DNA from: Methanobacteriota archaeon
GTDB taxonomy: Archaea > Thermoplasmatota > Thermoplasmata > SG8-5 > JACRNV01
Reading direction: 5' to 3'
Length of the DNA stretch: 52,046 nucleotides
Assembly: GCA_016214785.1 (NCBI GenBank)
Contig: JACRNV010000015.1
Coordinates: 46,088-98,133, forward strand
Program-made: the position numbers and the translations under genes
Part shown: positions 24,990-33,699 of the stretch, piece by piece
How positions within the stretch are numbered: position 1 is the first letter of the stretch
Layout: each line of letters opens with the position of its first letter
The notes under the pieces: model-generated
What the model was told of the DNA's origin: nothing
What the model saw: the letters and a program-made list of their open reading frames with translations, nothing else
The model's database searches: none

Positions 24990-25030
24990 GTGGTCTTGTC
25001 CGACCCCCCTCTGCCTTTTAAATAAATATA

Positions 25031-25113
25031 TGCGGGGGGTCGGATTTGAACCGACGGACCACTAAGGACAGGATCTTAAGTCCTGCGCGTTTTCCAGGCT
25101 CTGCAACCCCCGC
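25031..25113 (-). tRNA. tRNA-Leu (anticodon UAA)
   Basis: On the minus strand the acceptor GCGGGGG pairs with CCCCCGC plus discriminator A. The anticodon stem CAGGA/UCCUG carries the loop CUUAAGA, anticodon UAA. The variable arm (CUUAGUGGUCC region) is long, as in class II tRNA-Leu, and the T-arm reads GUCGG-UUCAAAU-CCGAC. CCA is not encoded. It is immediately upstream of hairpin repeats and 3 nt from the end of the cyclic diphosphoglycerate synthetase gene. Confidence 0.93.
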
Positions 25114-25115
25114 GC

Positions 25116-26429
25116 CTAGAACTTTGCCAGGATGGCCTCTAAGTCCGGCTTGCCGCGCTCCTTCAGCGTGTAGCGCACCCTGACGATGGGCTTGTTTATC
25201 TTGAGCACGCGCCGGAGGTCTATGGGCGTCCCGGCCAGCACGACCTCGCAAGGCACCTTGTTGATGGTCTCCTCGAGCTCCCTGACCTGGACTTCGCCGT
25301 ATCCCATTGCCGGCAGTAGTTCCTTGAGGTGCGAGTATTTCTCGAAGGTTGTGATTATCGAGCCGACCGCATATGGCCGGGGTTCGACGATGTTCTTCGC
25401 GCCGTATTTCCTCGCAGCGACCATGCCCGCGCCGTAGGTCATCTCTCCGTGCGTGAGGGTGGGGCCGTCCTCGACTACAAGCACGTCCTTGCCCTTCACA
25501 GCCTCTGGCCTTTCGACAGTTATCGGGGACTCAGCCTCGATGATGATGGCATCCGGGTTCTCGGCCTCGACGCTGTCCCTGACGCTCTCGACGTTCTTCC
25601 GGTCGGCGGAGTCTATCTTGTTGATGATGACCACGTCCGCCATGCGCAGGTTCGTCTCGCCGGGGTAGTACGATACCTCGTGCCCCGGGCGCAGCGGGTC
25701 GGCGATGACTATGAGCAAGTCGGGCTTGTAGAACGAGGTGTCGTTGTTCCCGCCGTCCCAGACTATGACATCTGCCTCTTTCTCGGCCTCCGCCAGGATG
25801 GCGCCATAATCGACGCCAGCGTAGACGATGATGCCCTCGTCGATGTGCGGCTCGTACTCCTCCCGCTCCTCGATGGTGCACTTGTGCCTGTCAAGGTCTT
25901 CGTAGTTGGCGTACCTCTGCACCTTCTGTGCGACCAGGTCACCGTATGGCATCGGGTGCCGTATTGCCACGACGCGCCTCCCCTTCGCCTTGAGTATCTT
26001 GCATATCTTGCGCGTCGTCTGGCTCTTGCCGCTGCCAGTCCTGACTGCGCAAACCGATATCACCGGCACATTGGCCTTGAGCATCGTCCTTTCTGCGCCT
26101 ATGAGGACGAAGTCAGCCCCCGCCGCGTTGACCTTGGAGGAGATGCTCATGATTTTCTGGTAAGAAACGTCGCTGTAAGAGAAAACGGCCTCGTCGACCT
26201 TGTGCTCGTGGATTATGGATTCGAGCTCGGATTCGGCAAGGATGGGGATGCCGCGGGGGTAGAGATCCTTCCCCGCGAGCTCAGGGGGGTATGTCCGTCC
26301 CTCTATGTCGGGGATCTGGGCCGCCGTGAAAGCGGCGACCTGGTATTCCTTTCTCCCCCTGTAAAGGACGTTGAAGTTGTGGAAGTCGCGGCCGGCAGCG
26401 CCGATGATGAGCACCTTCGTGCGTTCCAT
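25116..26429 (-). CDS. Cyclic 2,3-diphosphoglycerate synthetase family P-loop protein
   Basis: About 437 residues. N-terminal Rossmann-like domain (KVLIIGAAGRDFHNFNVLYR), then a P-loop NTPase domain with VCAVRTGSGKSQTTRKI (Walker A), VDYGAILAEAEKEADVIVWDGGNNDTSF and a NKID G4-like motif (VVIINKIDSADRKN). This layout is that of cyclic 2,3-DPG synthetase, which makes the thermoprotectant/phosphate-storage compound cDPG in methanogens; many non-methanogens carry homologues of unproven function (COG2403). The start ATG 26429 has AGGTGA 6 nt upstream. tRNA-Leu follows 3 nt downstream on the same strand. Confidence 0.82.
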   Translation of the reverse strand: MERTKVLIIGAAGRDFHNFNVLYRGRKEYQVAAFTAAQIPDIEGRTYPPELAGKDLYPRGIPILAESELESIIHEHKVDEAVFSYSDVSYQKIMSISSKVNAAGADFVLIGAERTMLKANVPVISVCAVRTGSGKSQTTRKICKILKAKGRRVVAIRHPMPYGDLVAQKVQRYANYEDLDRHKCTIEEREEYEPHIDEGIIVYAGVDYGAILAEAEKEADVIVWDGGNNDTSFYKPDLLIVIADPLRPGHEVSYYPGETNLRMADVVIINKIDSADRKNVESVRDSVEAENPDAIIIEAESPITVERPEAVKGKDVLVVEDGPTLTHGEMTYGAGMVAARKYGAKNIVEPRPYAVGSIITTFEKYSHLKELLPAMGYGEVQVRELEETINKVPCEVVLAGTPIDLRRVLKINKPIVRVRYTLKERGKPDLEAILAKF

Positions 26430-26526
26430 GGTTTCACCTTGCAGACCCAAATATCTGCCCCGATATCAAGCTTTAGGTCGTGCTGGACGCCCGGCCGCGG
26501 GGTTCCGGAGGATGCGTCTGGACGGT

Positions 26527-27291
26527 TCAGGCCGACTCCTGGTTCCTCGGCCCGCTGGCCTCTCCGATGTCCCTGTGGAATTCGATGTCTATCGTCCCGT
26601 CCTCGCACTCCTGGGCGGATTCAATTGCCTGGTCTATCACGTGCTGGTAAGGCTTGCTGACGTGCTCGTGGATGGAGCTGACCAGCTTCAGGACAGCCTC
26701 ATCGGTGAGATCGACCCACTGCTGGAGGCCGAGGTCCTTCGACACTTTGGCGACCGAGTCGTTCTCTATCGCGACCGTCAGGAGGGTGTGCCTGCGCATC
26801 TCCTCCAGGGCGATCCTCGCAACTTCGGCTCGTGCCTTGCCCTCGGCCGCGAAAGGCATGACGGCGACCCCGAACGAGGGTATGCCCTTGTCCTTGCACA
26901 TCGCGGCTATGAAGGGGGATATGCCACTCCCGGTGCCGCCGCCGAGCCCTGCCAGGATGTAGACGAAGTCCGCGCCGTCTATGGCGGACTCTATCTCTCC
27001 CTTGCAGTTCTCGACACAGTGGGCGCCGACCTCGGGGTACTGGCAATCCTGCCCGTATGTGACATCCTTGCCGACAAGGATGCGCATGTCCGCGCACGAG
27101 CCTGAGAGGTGTTCCTCGTTCGTGTTGATGCACACCGAGGTCATCTTCGGGAGCCTCTGCCCCACCCTGTCGAAGATGTTCTGCGCCCCGCCGCCCACCA
27201 CTATGAACCGTGCGTTGTGTTCGATCGCTTCGCATTGCGAAACTGGCAATGAGTCCACCTGCCTGTCATCCACGCTTGCTGTCTGATCCAT
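26527..27291 (-). CDS. Short FtsZ/CetZ-like GTPase lacking the C-terminal domain
   Basis: 254 residues from ATG 27291, which has GGAGGA upstream. Tubulin-superfamily GTP-binding features are present: FIVVGGGAQNIFDRVG (T1-like loop), INTNEEHLSG, GADFVYILAGLGGGTGSGISPFIA with GGGTGSG at 117-123, and ALEEMRRHTLLTVAIENDSV leading to helix H7. The chain ends soon after H7 with a charged tail; the T7 catalytic loop and C-terminal domain of about 120-150 residues are missing, and there is no room for them downstream. It could bind GTP but hardly form normal protofilaments. It follows a ribbon-helix-helix gene, as ftsZ2 follows cdrS in haloarchaea. A noncanonical FtsZ-like family is the likeliest identity. 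Confidence 0.75.
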   Translation of the reverse strand: MDQTASVDDRQVDSLPVSQCEAIEHNARFIVVGGGAQNIFDRVGQRLPKMTSVCINTNEEHLSGSCADMRILVGKDVTYGQDCQYPEVGAHCVENCKGEIESAIDGADFVYILAGLGGGTGSGISPFIAAMCKDKGIPSFGVAVMPFAAEGKARAEVARIALEEMRRHTLLTVAIENDSVAKVSKDLGLQQWVDLTDEAVLKLVSSIHEHVSKPYQHVIDQAIESAQECEDGTIDIEFHRDIGEASGPRNQESA

Positions 27292-27425
27292 GGTTCCATC
27301 CTCCGGAAAGGTTTTCACAAACGTCAGCTTTGCTGGGAAAGAAGAGTGCATCCCATCCCTTCTGACCGGCCCGCATCCTTGAAAGAACGTTTCCCTCGTT
27401 GCTGGCATCCGTCATTCCCATCAGG

Positions 27426-27830
27426 TCACCTCTGCGTCTCCTCGCGCGCCTTCTTCTCGCCTATGTCCACCGCGAATTCGTGCCCCGCGACCGTCGCCAT
27501 CGCGTGTATCTCCTCGTTTATCTCGGATATCCTGTGCTTGTTGAAGTACTGGTCCAGGCACTTGCGCACCGCCTGCTCCCTTGAGGAGAAGTATCCCTTG
27601 TCGACGAGCTTGTCGATGTACGAGCGCTCCAGGGGGGTCAGTTCGACAATTATCCTGGCAGGTTTCTTGTCGCCCCCGCGATCTATGTAGTCGTTCACGG
27701 CGTTCCGGATGAATTCCGACCTGCTGAGGCCCGCCTTCTCAACCTCCGCGTCTATCCTAACGATATCGTCTTGCTCCAGCCTTATCGTCACGCGCTCGTT
27801 GACTTTCTCCTCTGGTTCCTGTGGCTCCAA
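27426..27830 (-). CDS. Tandem ribbon-helix-helix transcription regulator
   Basis: About 134 residues with two RHH units: ERVTIRLEQDDIVRIDAEVEKAGLSRSEFIRNAVNDYI (about 14-50) and ARIIVELTPLERSYIDKLVDKGYFSSREQAVRKCLDQYF (about 58-95), followed by an acidic helical tail. The first is MetJ/Arc-like and probably binds DNA. The start is uncertain: TTG at 27830 has AGGAGG 6 nt upstream; GTG at 27857 would be nearly leaderless from the TATA box near 27890. It precedes the FtsZ-like gene by 134 nt on the same strand, an arrangement like the haloarchaeal CdrS-FtsZ2 cell-division operon, so regulation of that gene is likely (inference). Confidence 0.8.
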   Translation of the reverse strand: MEPQEPEEKVNERVTIRLEQDDIVRIDAEVEKAGLSRSEFIRNAVNDYIDRGGDKKPARIIVELTPLERSYIDKLVDKGYFSSREQAVRKCLDQYFNKHRISEINEEIHAMATVAGHEFAVDIGEKKAREETQR

Positions 27831-27882
27831 TTCGGTCCTCCTTGATGGGTAGGACACCCGTAAGACAAATTAGTATTTAAAA

Positions 27883-27894
27883 CTATTTATATAG
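27883..27894 (-). promoter_or_regulatory. TATA box of the RHH-FtsZ-like unit
   Basis: CTATATAAATAG on the minus strand, a near-ideal archaeal TATA box, about 26 nt before position 27864. Confidence 0.6.
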
Positions 27895-27986
27895 TCATAT
27901 ATTCATAGGCCCCGTGTCCTAAAAGTAAACGGTGGAATACATGCAGGATAATTATGCTAACAATGGCCTTTTTCGGACAAACGACC

Positions 27987-28931
27987 TCATTTTCGCGCGA
28001 ATGCGGTTATCCTCGGGCCGCCATCGAATGGCAGCCCGCGTATCCCGATGCAGATGCCAAAGGCGGCTTCGAAGAGCCTCTTGAATGCCAGGAAGGTGGC
28101 GACGGGCTTGCGCGCCTGGAGCGAGTCCCTCAGTATCTCAGTGTTCATCTCCAGGTCCCGGTGGTTCCTCGTTGTGAGTTCGAGGACTTCGAAGCCGCTC
28201 TTCCTTAGCATCTTCCCGATTGCCTCGGCGGAGAAGTGATAGAGGTGCTCGGGGATTACGAGCTCGACGGGACGCCGGGACGTGTGTGCGTTGACTGTGC
28301 TTATGTAAAGGACACCACCCTTCTTCAGGATCCTGTGCGCCTCCTTCAGGTATCCAATCGGGTCGGAGAGGTGCTCGATGACGTTTATCATCGTCACGGC
28401 CTCGAAGCTCTCGCTGGGAAGGCGCAGCTCCCTGAGGTCCCCGGCCTTCACATCGAGGCCGTAAGCCTTCTTGATGTGTTCGACAGCCTCTTCGGACACT
28501 TCCTGGCCGCTTACCGACCAACCGTTGGCGCTTGCGAACCTTACAAATTGCCCCTCGCCGAAGCCTATGTCCAGGAGCCGCCCTTTCCTGCCGGCCAGGC
28601 GCGTTATCACACCGAGGAGCCATCCGGTGTAGCGCGTGTCGTACGTGGTGTACCCGCCGCCACAGAGCATCGTCTCCTTGTTGGACCGCATCTCCTCGAG
28701 CGGATCCTTGGAGCCGACATCGCTATAGCAGCGCTCGTAATAGACTTTCAGCGTGGCGTCGGTCGGGCGCGGGCTCGTATAGGCCAGCCCGCATTTCTTG
28801 CACTTGACGATGTCTAGCTCGGCCCTCGAGAAAATATCCTGGAACTTCGGCTCCACCTTTACGCGCCCTATCTTCCTCGCCTCGCTGCTGCCGCAGAAGT
28901 TGCAGCCCACTTCCTCGAGTTCGTCCGCCAA
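27987..28931 (-). CDS. Class I SAM-dependent methyltransferase with N-terminal zinc knuckle
   Basis: 314 residues. The N-terminus has CNFCGSSE and CKKCGLAYTSPRP, a split C-x2-C...C-x2-C zinc site common in methyltransferases that act on sugars or small metabolites. The SAM fold has GRLLDIGFGEGQFVRFASANG (motif I), GQEVSEEAV (acidic ribose loop) and VTMINVIEHLSDPIGYLKEAHRILKKGG (motifs IV-V). It starts at TTG 28931, 1 nt after the BchI-like stop codon, so it is the last gene of the chelatase-like operon. Its substrate is unknown; in chlorophyll pathways a methyltransferase acts right after chelatase, but this one is not recognisably BchM. Confidence 0.85.
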   Translation of the reverse strand: MADELEEVGCNFCGSSEARKIGRVKVEPKFQDIFSRAELDIVKCKKCGLAYTSPRPTDATLKVYYERCYSDVGSKDPLEEMRSNKETMLCGGGYTTYDTRYTGWLLGVITRLAGRKGRLLDIGFGEGQFVRFASANGWSVSGQEVSEEAVEHIKKAYGLDVKAGDLRELRLPSESFEAVTMINVIEHLSDPIGYLKEAHRILKKGGVLYISTVNAHTSRRPVELVIPEHLYHFSAEAIGKMLRKSGFEVLELTTRNHRDLEMNTEILRDSLQARKPVATFLAFKRLFEAAFGICIGIRGLPFDGGPRITAFARK

Positions 28932-28932
28932 C

Positions 28933-30024
28933 CTACAACCCCTCTGCCTCGTATTTCCTGACGAGCTTGCGGAGCATCTCGACGCTGAAGGACTCCCCCT
29001 CGAAGGGCTGCTTCCTGAGCCTGTGGGGCAGGGCCATCTCTGCGGCCAGCACGACGTCCTCGATGGCCGTCTCCTTGCGCCCCTCGAAGGCGGCGTTCGT
29101 GCGGGCCGTGCGCTCGATGATGATGTCCCCCCTGTGCCCGTCGATGTTGAAATCGACGCCGAGGTGAGTGATTATCTCGACGATGCGCGTGGGCGTCTGC
29201 ACCTTCTCCAGGCGCTCGATGGCATCTGCGATCCTGGCCTTGAGCTTCCTCTGCTCGCCTTCCCATTGCTCGCGGAAGAGGAGAGGGTCCTCTTGGAACT
29301 CCCGGGTGCGCTTTATTATCTCGACGCGCTGCTGGACGTCGTCCAGGCCTTTGACCTCCGCCTGCAGCGCGAGCCTGTCGAGCAGTTGCGGTCGGAGCTC
29401 TCCTTCCTCGGGGTTCATGCTGCCGATGATGATGAACTGCGACGAGTAATTCAGGCTGATGCCCTCGCGCTCGATCGTGACCATGCCCATCGCAGCGGCG
29501 TCGAGCAGTACGTCGACGACGTTGTCCTCGAGGAGGTTTATCTCATCGACGTACAGGATGCCCCTGTGGGCCTCGGCCAGGATGCCGGGCTCGAAGGCCT
29601 TCACGCCCTCGTTCAGCACGCGCTCGATGTCTATGCTGCCTACGAGCCTGTCCTCTGTGATGTTCAGCGGAAGGTCAACGATCCTCATCGACGCCATTTC
29701 GGGCTCCAGCTTGCCGTCCTCGCGGCTCATCCTGCAATCGTTGCAGAGCTTGTCCGACGGGTCCTCCGGGTCGCAGCCGTACTTGCACCCCTTGCCGACG
29801 GCAATCTCAGGAAGGATATCGACCAGCGCCCGCACGGCGATGGACTTCCCCGTGCCCTTCTCTCCCCTGATGAGCACGCCGCCGATCCTGGGGTTTATGA
29901 CATTGAGGATGAGCGCCCTTTTTAGAACGTCCTGGGCGACAATCGCGGCAAAGGGATAGACCTGCCGCGTGCGCATCCTCTTTCCGGCGGCTTTGGGCTG
30001 CGTGGATGCCTGTTCCTTCGGCAA
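28933..30024 (-). CDS. Magnesium-chelatase subunit I-like AAA+ ATPase (active type)
   Basis: 363 residues: [13 protein letters not shown] (Walker A, Lys60), [13 protein letters not shown] (Walker B, Asp160-Glu161), [20 protein letters not shown] (sensor 1 and arginine finger) and the C-terminal helical lid, all as in BchI/ChlI. A four-cysteine insert C80-x3-C84-x9-C94-x2-C97 lies between Walker A and the first insertion, and is shared by all five AAA+ modules of this cluster. BchI forms hexameric rings that energise remodelling of a target together with a vWA subunit. The gene follows the 972-residue fusion by 4 nt. There is no evidence of a BchH or porphyrin pathway nearby, so the substrate is probably not Mg-porphyrin. 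Confidence 0.9.
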   Translation of the reverse strand: MPKEQASTQPKAAGKRMRTRQVYPFAAIVAQDVLKRALILNVINPRIGGVLIRGEKGTGKSIAVRALVDILPEIAVGKGCKYGCDPEDPSDKLCNDCRMSREDGKLEPEMASMRIVDLPLNITEDRLVGSIDIERVLNEGVKAFEPGILAEAHRGILYVDEINLLEDNVVDVLLDAAAMGMVTIEREGISLNYSSQFIIIGSMNPEEGELRPQLLDRLALQAEVKGLDDVQQRVEIIKRTREFQEDPLLFREQWEGEQRKLKARIADAIERLEKVQTPTRIVEIITHLGVDFNIDGHRGDIIIERTARTNAAFEGRKETAIEDVVLAAEMALPHRLRKQPFEGESFSVEMLRKLVRKYEAEGL

Positions 30025-30028
30025 GGCG

Positions 30029-32947
30029 TCACCCCTGGCCTTCGCCGCGTATCTCTAGCTCGCGCCGCTTCACGAGCTTCCTGAGGACGTCCTCGCTGAA
30101 CTCCTCCCCCTCGTAAGGCCGGCGGCGCATCCTGTGCGGCAGCGCCGTCTCTGAGGCAACGACCACATCGTCCGATGTCACTTCGAGCCTGCCTTCGAAG
30201 GAGGCGTTTGCCCTGGCAGCGCGCTCGATGATGATGTCCGCGCGGTGGCCGTCGACGTTGAAATCGACGCATATCCTGGCTATGAGCGTGAGCATGTGCG
30301 GGGGCGTCGTGACGTTCGGCAGTATCTCCCTGGCCTTCGTTATGCGCTCCCTGAGCTCCCTTCGGGTAGGTTCGTAGGTGTCCCTGAAACCCTCGGGGTC
30401 GTTCGTCATTTTCTCCCTGCGCCGGACTATCTCTATCCTCTGCCCGACGTCCTGGATTCCGATGACGTCCGTCTGCAGCGCTATCCTGTCGAGAATCTGC
30501 GGTCTCAGCTCGCCCTCCTCGGGGTTCATGCTGCCGACGATGATGAAGCGCGCGGGGTGGGTGAGGCTGATGCCCTCACGCTCGACGTTGACCATGCCCG
30601 ATGACGCCGCGTCCAGCAGGATGTCGACGATGTAATCGTCCAGCAGGTTTATCTCATCGACGTACAGGATGCCCCTGTGGGCCTCGGCCAGGATGCCGGG
30701 CTCGAAGGCCTTCACGCCCTCGCTCAGCACCTTCTCGATGTCTATGCTGCCTACGAGCCTGTCCTCAGTAATGTTCAATGGTAAATCGACGACCTGGACC
30801 GGCCTGACAAACGACTCGAGCTTGCCTGCTTGGCCCTTTGCCTTGCAGCCCTGGCACAGGTTCTCAACATCCTTGGGGTCGCAGTTGTACCTGCAGCCAG
30901 TGACCTCTATGTCCGGAAGCACTTCCGAGAGGCCCCTTACTCCGACGGACTTGCCCGTCCCCTTCTGCCCCCTGATGAGGACGCCCCCTATCTCCGGGTA
31001 GATTGCGTTGAGGACGAGCGCCTTCTTCATCTTCTCCTGGCCCACGAGGGCGACGAACGGGAACAGGACCCTTTTCTGCTTCGTCTTCTCCACGAGCCTG
31101 GCTGCGGCCTCCTTCAGCTTGAGCTTCTCCTCCTCTTCAAGGCGCTGGCGGATCTCGTTCTCCAGCTCGCTCTTCAGTGTGGTGAGCTCCTGCTCCTTGA
31201 GCCTCAGCTTCTCCCTGTTCTCCTCGAAGAGGTTCTTCTGGATGTCGAGGTCGCTGTGCGTCTTGATGAGCTCCTCCTCCTTCATGCGCAGCTTCTCCTG
31301 CTCCTCCATGACGAAGGACTCCGTGCGCTTCTCTATCTCCGCCTTGATGAGGCTCTCCATCTCCTCCTCCTTCATGCGGACCTTCTCCTCCTCCTCCATC
31401 AGCTGCTGGTTCCGGAGGTCGAGCTCGGACTTGATGGCGCTGATCTCCTCCTCCTTCATCCGGATGCTCTCCTCCTCCTTGGCTATGCGCTCGTTCAGGT
31501 CGCTGATGTGCTGCTCTATCTGCTTCATCTCCTCGGTCTTCATCTTCAGCTTTTCCTCTTCCTCGGCGAGCAGCCGCTCCGTCTCCTCCATCATCTCGGT
31601 CTTAATCTTCTCGATCTCGTCCTCCTTCTCGAGGTAGAGCTCGAGCTGGCCCCTGCCGGGGTCCTCGAGTACCGGTGGGTATTTGGAGATGGCGACGATG
31701 TCCAGGACCAGCATTATCAGGTAGAGGATGAAAAGGACGAACATCAGGCCAATGTCTATGGACATCTCCGTCGTCCACGTCGACAGCGTCACTGCGATGC
31801 TCCCCATCATCAGGAGAGTGGGGACGAGCGAGAGCCAGAGGAATAACTTCCTGTCGAAGTAGTGCAGGAAGGCGTTGGCCGCCGTTAGTATGAGCGCGAA
31901 AACGAGCACCGCTATCGGAAGCACGCCGCCGATTATCGGCGCGAAGTTGAACTGCACGCCCGGCGCAGAGGATGTCATGTTCGAAGCATAAAGGAAGAAC
32001 TCAACCGCGACGAAGACGAACATGAAAATATGGAATGAAAGGGTAATTATGCTCAAGAGGTAATAGTTCAGAAAACCTTCCCGCCCCTCCTCGTCGAGGA
32101 TTTCCTTTATCTTGCGCTTCCGGTCGTCCCTGCGCTGCCGGGCGAGCTCCTCATCATCGACATATTCGTCGCCCTCCTCGTCCTCTTCGAGCTCGGGCTC
32201 CGCCTTCTTGTGCCGGAGGGACAGGCCGCGCCTCGGCTTTTCCCCCGGCTCCTCCTCTTCGGGTCCGGGGGCTTCCTCCTTCTTCCTTCCGAGCCCGAAC
32301 TTTCTCTTTGGCTTCTCTTCAGCCACTGGCTCTTTCTTTTCCCTTTTCCTCATTCCAAATCCTTTCTTAGGCTTTTCAGCCGATTCGGGCGCCTTCTTCC
32401 CGCGCCCGAGCAGGCCCTTGGCCCTTCCCTCCCCGCCCTCTCCTTTTTCTTTCCTCTTCTCTTTGGTCTTCTCTTTCTTGGGCTCCGCCGGGGCTTCCGC
32501 GGGCGTCTCTGCGACAGGCTCTTCCGCTGCTTTTACAAGCGGCGGGCCGGGCGCACCCCCCCGTTCAGGGGCTTCTTCACCCGGAGCCTCCTGCGCCGGC
32601 GGCTCCTCTTTGGGCGCGCTCTCCTTCGTGGCTATGACGTTGAAGCAATGTGGGCATACCTCTGCAATCTCGTCTACGCCTATCGTGCAGGACGGGCAGC
32701 GCTTCATGTGCGACATGTCCGCGTTGCACGAGAAGCACCTCTCGGCGCCCTCTGCGACGGGGGTCATGCAATCCGGGCAGTAGAGCTGCCCCTCTCCGAG
32801 CGGCATGATCTCTTCCTCAGTCTTCTCTTCCACCTTGCCGTTTGCGGGGGCGTCCTCGATCGGCGGGAGCTCGGCGCTGCAGTTGAAGCACTTCTGGGCG
32901 AGGTCGTCCTCGGTCGCAGTGCCGCAGTTCGGGCACACGCGCTCCAT
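30029..32947 (-). CDS. Zinc-ribbon / four-TM / coiled-coil / BchI-like AAA+ fusion protein
   Basis: 972 residues with a rare domain order. Residues 1-105: three zinc ribbons (C5-C8/C20-C23, C57-C60/C71-C74, C84-C87/C98-C101). 106-290: Lys/Glu/Pro-rich linker. 292-422: four hydrophobic segments, a membrane domain. 432-622: a long coiled coil with six copies of a (E)K(L/I)(R/K)(M/L)KE motif at 465, 493, 521, 551, 579 and 607, so a 28-residue (four-heptad) period with one 2-residue skip. 625-972: a complete chelatase-type AAA+ domain (Walker A G660-K666-S667, Walker B D764-E765, SMNPEEG sensor 1, insert cysteines 685/689/698/701). The AAA+ domain is very similar to the neighbouring BchI-like protein. 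Start and stop overlap or abut both neighbours. Confidence 0.85.
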   Translation of the reverse strand: MERVCPNCGTATEDDLAQKCFNCSAELPPIEDAPANGKVEEKTEEEIMPLGEGQLYCPDCMTPVAEGAERCFSCNADMSHMKRCPSCTIGVDEIAEVCPHCFNVIATKESAPKEEPPAQEAPGEEAPERGGAPGPPLVKAAEEPVAETPAEAPAEPKKEKTKEKRKEKGEGGEGRAKGLLGRGKKAPESAEKPKKGFGMRKREKKEPVAEEKPKRKFGLGRKKEEAPGPEEEEPGEKPRRGLSLRHKKAEPELEEDEEGDEYVDDEELARQRRDDRKRKIKEILDEEGREGFLNYYLLSIITLSFHIFMFVFVAVEFFLYASNMTSSAPGVQFNFAPIIGGVLPIAVLVFALILTAANAFLHYFDRKLFLWLSLVPTLLMMGSIAVTLSTWTTEMSIDIGLMFVLFILYLIMLVLDIVAISKYPPVLEDPGRGQLELYLEKEDEIEKIKTEMMEETERLLAEEEEKLKMKTEEMKQIEQHISDLNERIAKEEESIRMKEEEISAIKSELDLRNQQLMEEEEKVRMKEEEMESLIKAEIEKRTESFVMEEQEKLRMKEEELIKTHSDLDIQKNLFEENREKLRLKEQELTTLKSELENEIRQRLEEEEKLKLKEAAARLVEKTKQKRVLFPFVALVGQEKMKKALVLNAIYPEIGGVLIRGQKGTGKSVGVRGLSEVLPDIEVTGCRYNCDPKDVENLCQGCKAKGQAGKLESFVRPVQVVDLPLNITEDRLVGSIDIEKVLSEGVKAFEPGILAEAHRGILYVDEINLLDDYIVDILLDAASSGMVNVEREGISLTHPARFIIVGSMNPEEGELRPQILDRIALQTDVIGIQDVGQRIEIVRRREKMTNDPEGFRDTYEPTRRELRERITKAREILPNVTTPPHMLTLIARICVDFNVDGHRADIIIERAARANASFEGRLEVTSDDVVVASETALPHRMRRRPYEGEEFSEDVLRKLVKRRELEIRGEGQG

Positions 32948-33699
32948 CAGCCCTCATCCCCCTCGTCCGCGGCGTCCTCGGCCGCCGCGGCCTTCGCCTC
33001 GTTCGCAGCGACCATCCTGGCCAGCCTGTTGTTGAAGTTTCTCCGCACGAAGATGAGCGCAGTCACGACCGTGGCGACCAGCACGGAGAGCCCGATGCCC
33101 ACGGTCACGATAGTCTCGGGCGGCACGTCCGGGAACCATTGGCTCAGCACGGACGGTGGCTTGTAGTTCGACGAGAAAGGACCCACGAACGTCGTGGATT
33201 CCCAGTGTATGTCATAAGAGGATATTCTGATGGTTTTTCCCGAGAAGGGCGTGAAAGAGACGAGTACCGTCATGAGCACGCGGTTCTTGTACCACCCCTC
33301 TTCCTCCCCGTAATACCAGACGCGGCACTCGTTGGGCAGGAGGTAGCCCCCCTGGAGATCCTCGAAGCGCTGGGTCGGAGGCGGAGGGGACAGAGTCGCG
33401 TTGTCGGAGTACTGCCTGTAAGTCACATTCGAGATTACCGCGCCGTCGGCGTCAAGTACCTGAACGACGACAAAGAAGACGTCGCTCCAGCCGTTGTAGT
33501 CCTGGAGGGTGATGTTCACGTGCGTCCTGATGTCTCCCTCCTCGATCCTCAGTTCCGAAACCGCTGGCGGCACCTCTTCAACGCTGACGCCACTCCCGTC
33601 TCCGCGGGCCACGCCGGAGAACGCCGAAACGAGGATGAGGAGTGCGAATGCGAACGCCATAACGGGGAATGCCCTCGAAAGGCGGCGATCCCGCTTCAT
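32947..33699 (-). CDS. Secreted, C-terminally anchored membrane protein of the chelatase-like operon
   Basis: 250 residues: basic N-terminus and signal peptide ([27 protein letters not shown], about 7-33), an extracytoplasmic beta-rich domain with N-x-S/T sequons ([19 protein letters not shown] resembles an Ig-like strand pair), one TM helix ([22 protein letters not shown], about 197-218) and a short basic then acidic Ala-rich cytoplasmic tail. The ATG overlaps the stop of the upstream surface protein and its TGA overlaps the ATG of the 972-residue fusion (both ATGA), implying equal, coupled synthesis. Probably an outside-facing partner of the membrane AAA+ complex. Function not known. Confidence 0.75.
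   Translation of the reverse strand: MKRDRRLSRAFPVMAFAFALLILVSAFSGVARGDGSGVSVEEVPPAVSELRIEEGDIRTHVNITLQDYNGWSDVFFVVVQVLDADGAVISNVTYRQYSDNATLSPPPPTQRFEDLQGGYLLPNECRVWYYGEEEGWYKNRVLMTVLVSFTPFSGKTIRISSYDIHWESTTFVGPFSSNYKPPSVLSQWFPDVPPETIVTVGIGLSVLVATVVTALIFVRRNFNNRLARMVAANEAKAAAAEDAADEGDEG

Noticed and set aside
28933-30024. Chlorophyll or cobalamin biosynthesis locus
   Set aside because: The AAA+ domains are chelatase-like, but no BchH/CobN, porphyrin or corrin genes are present, and the vWA protein has a different domain order from BchD.
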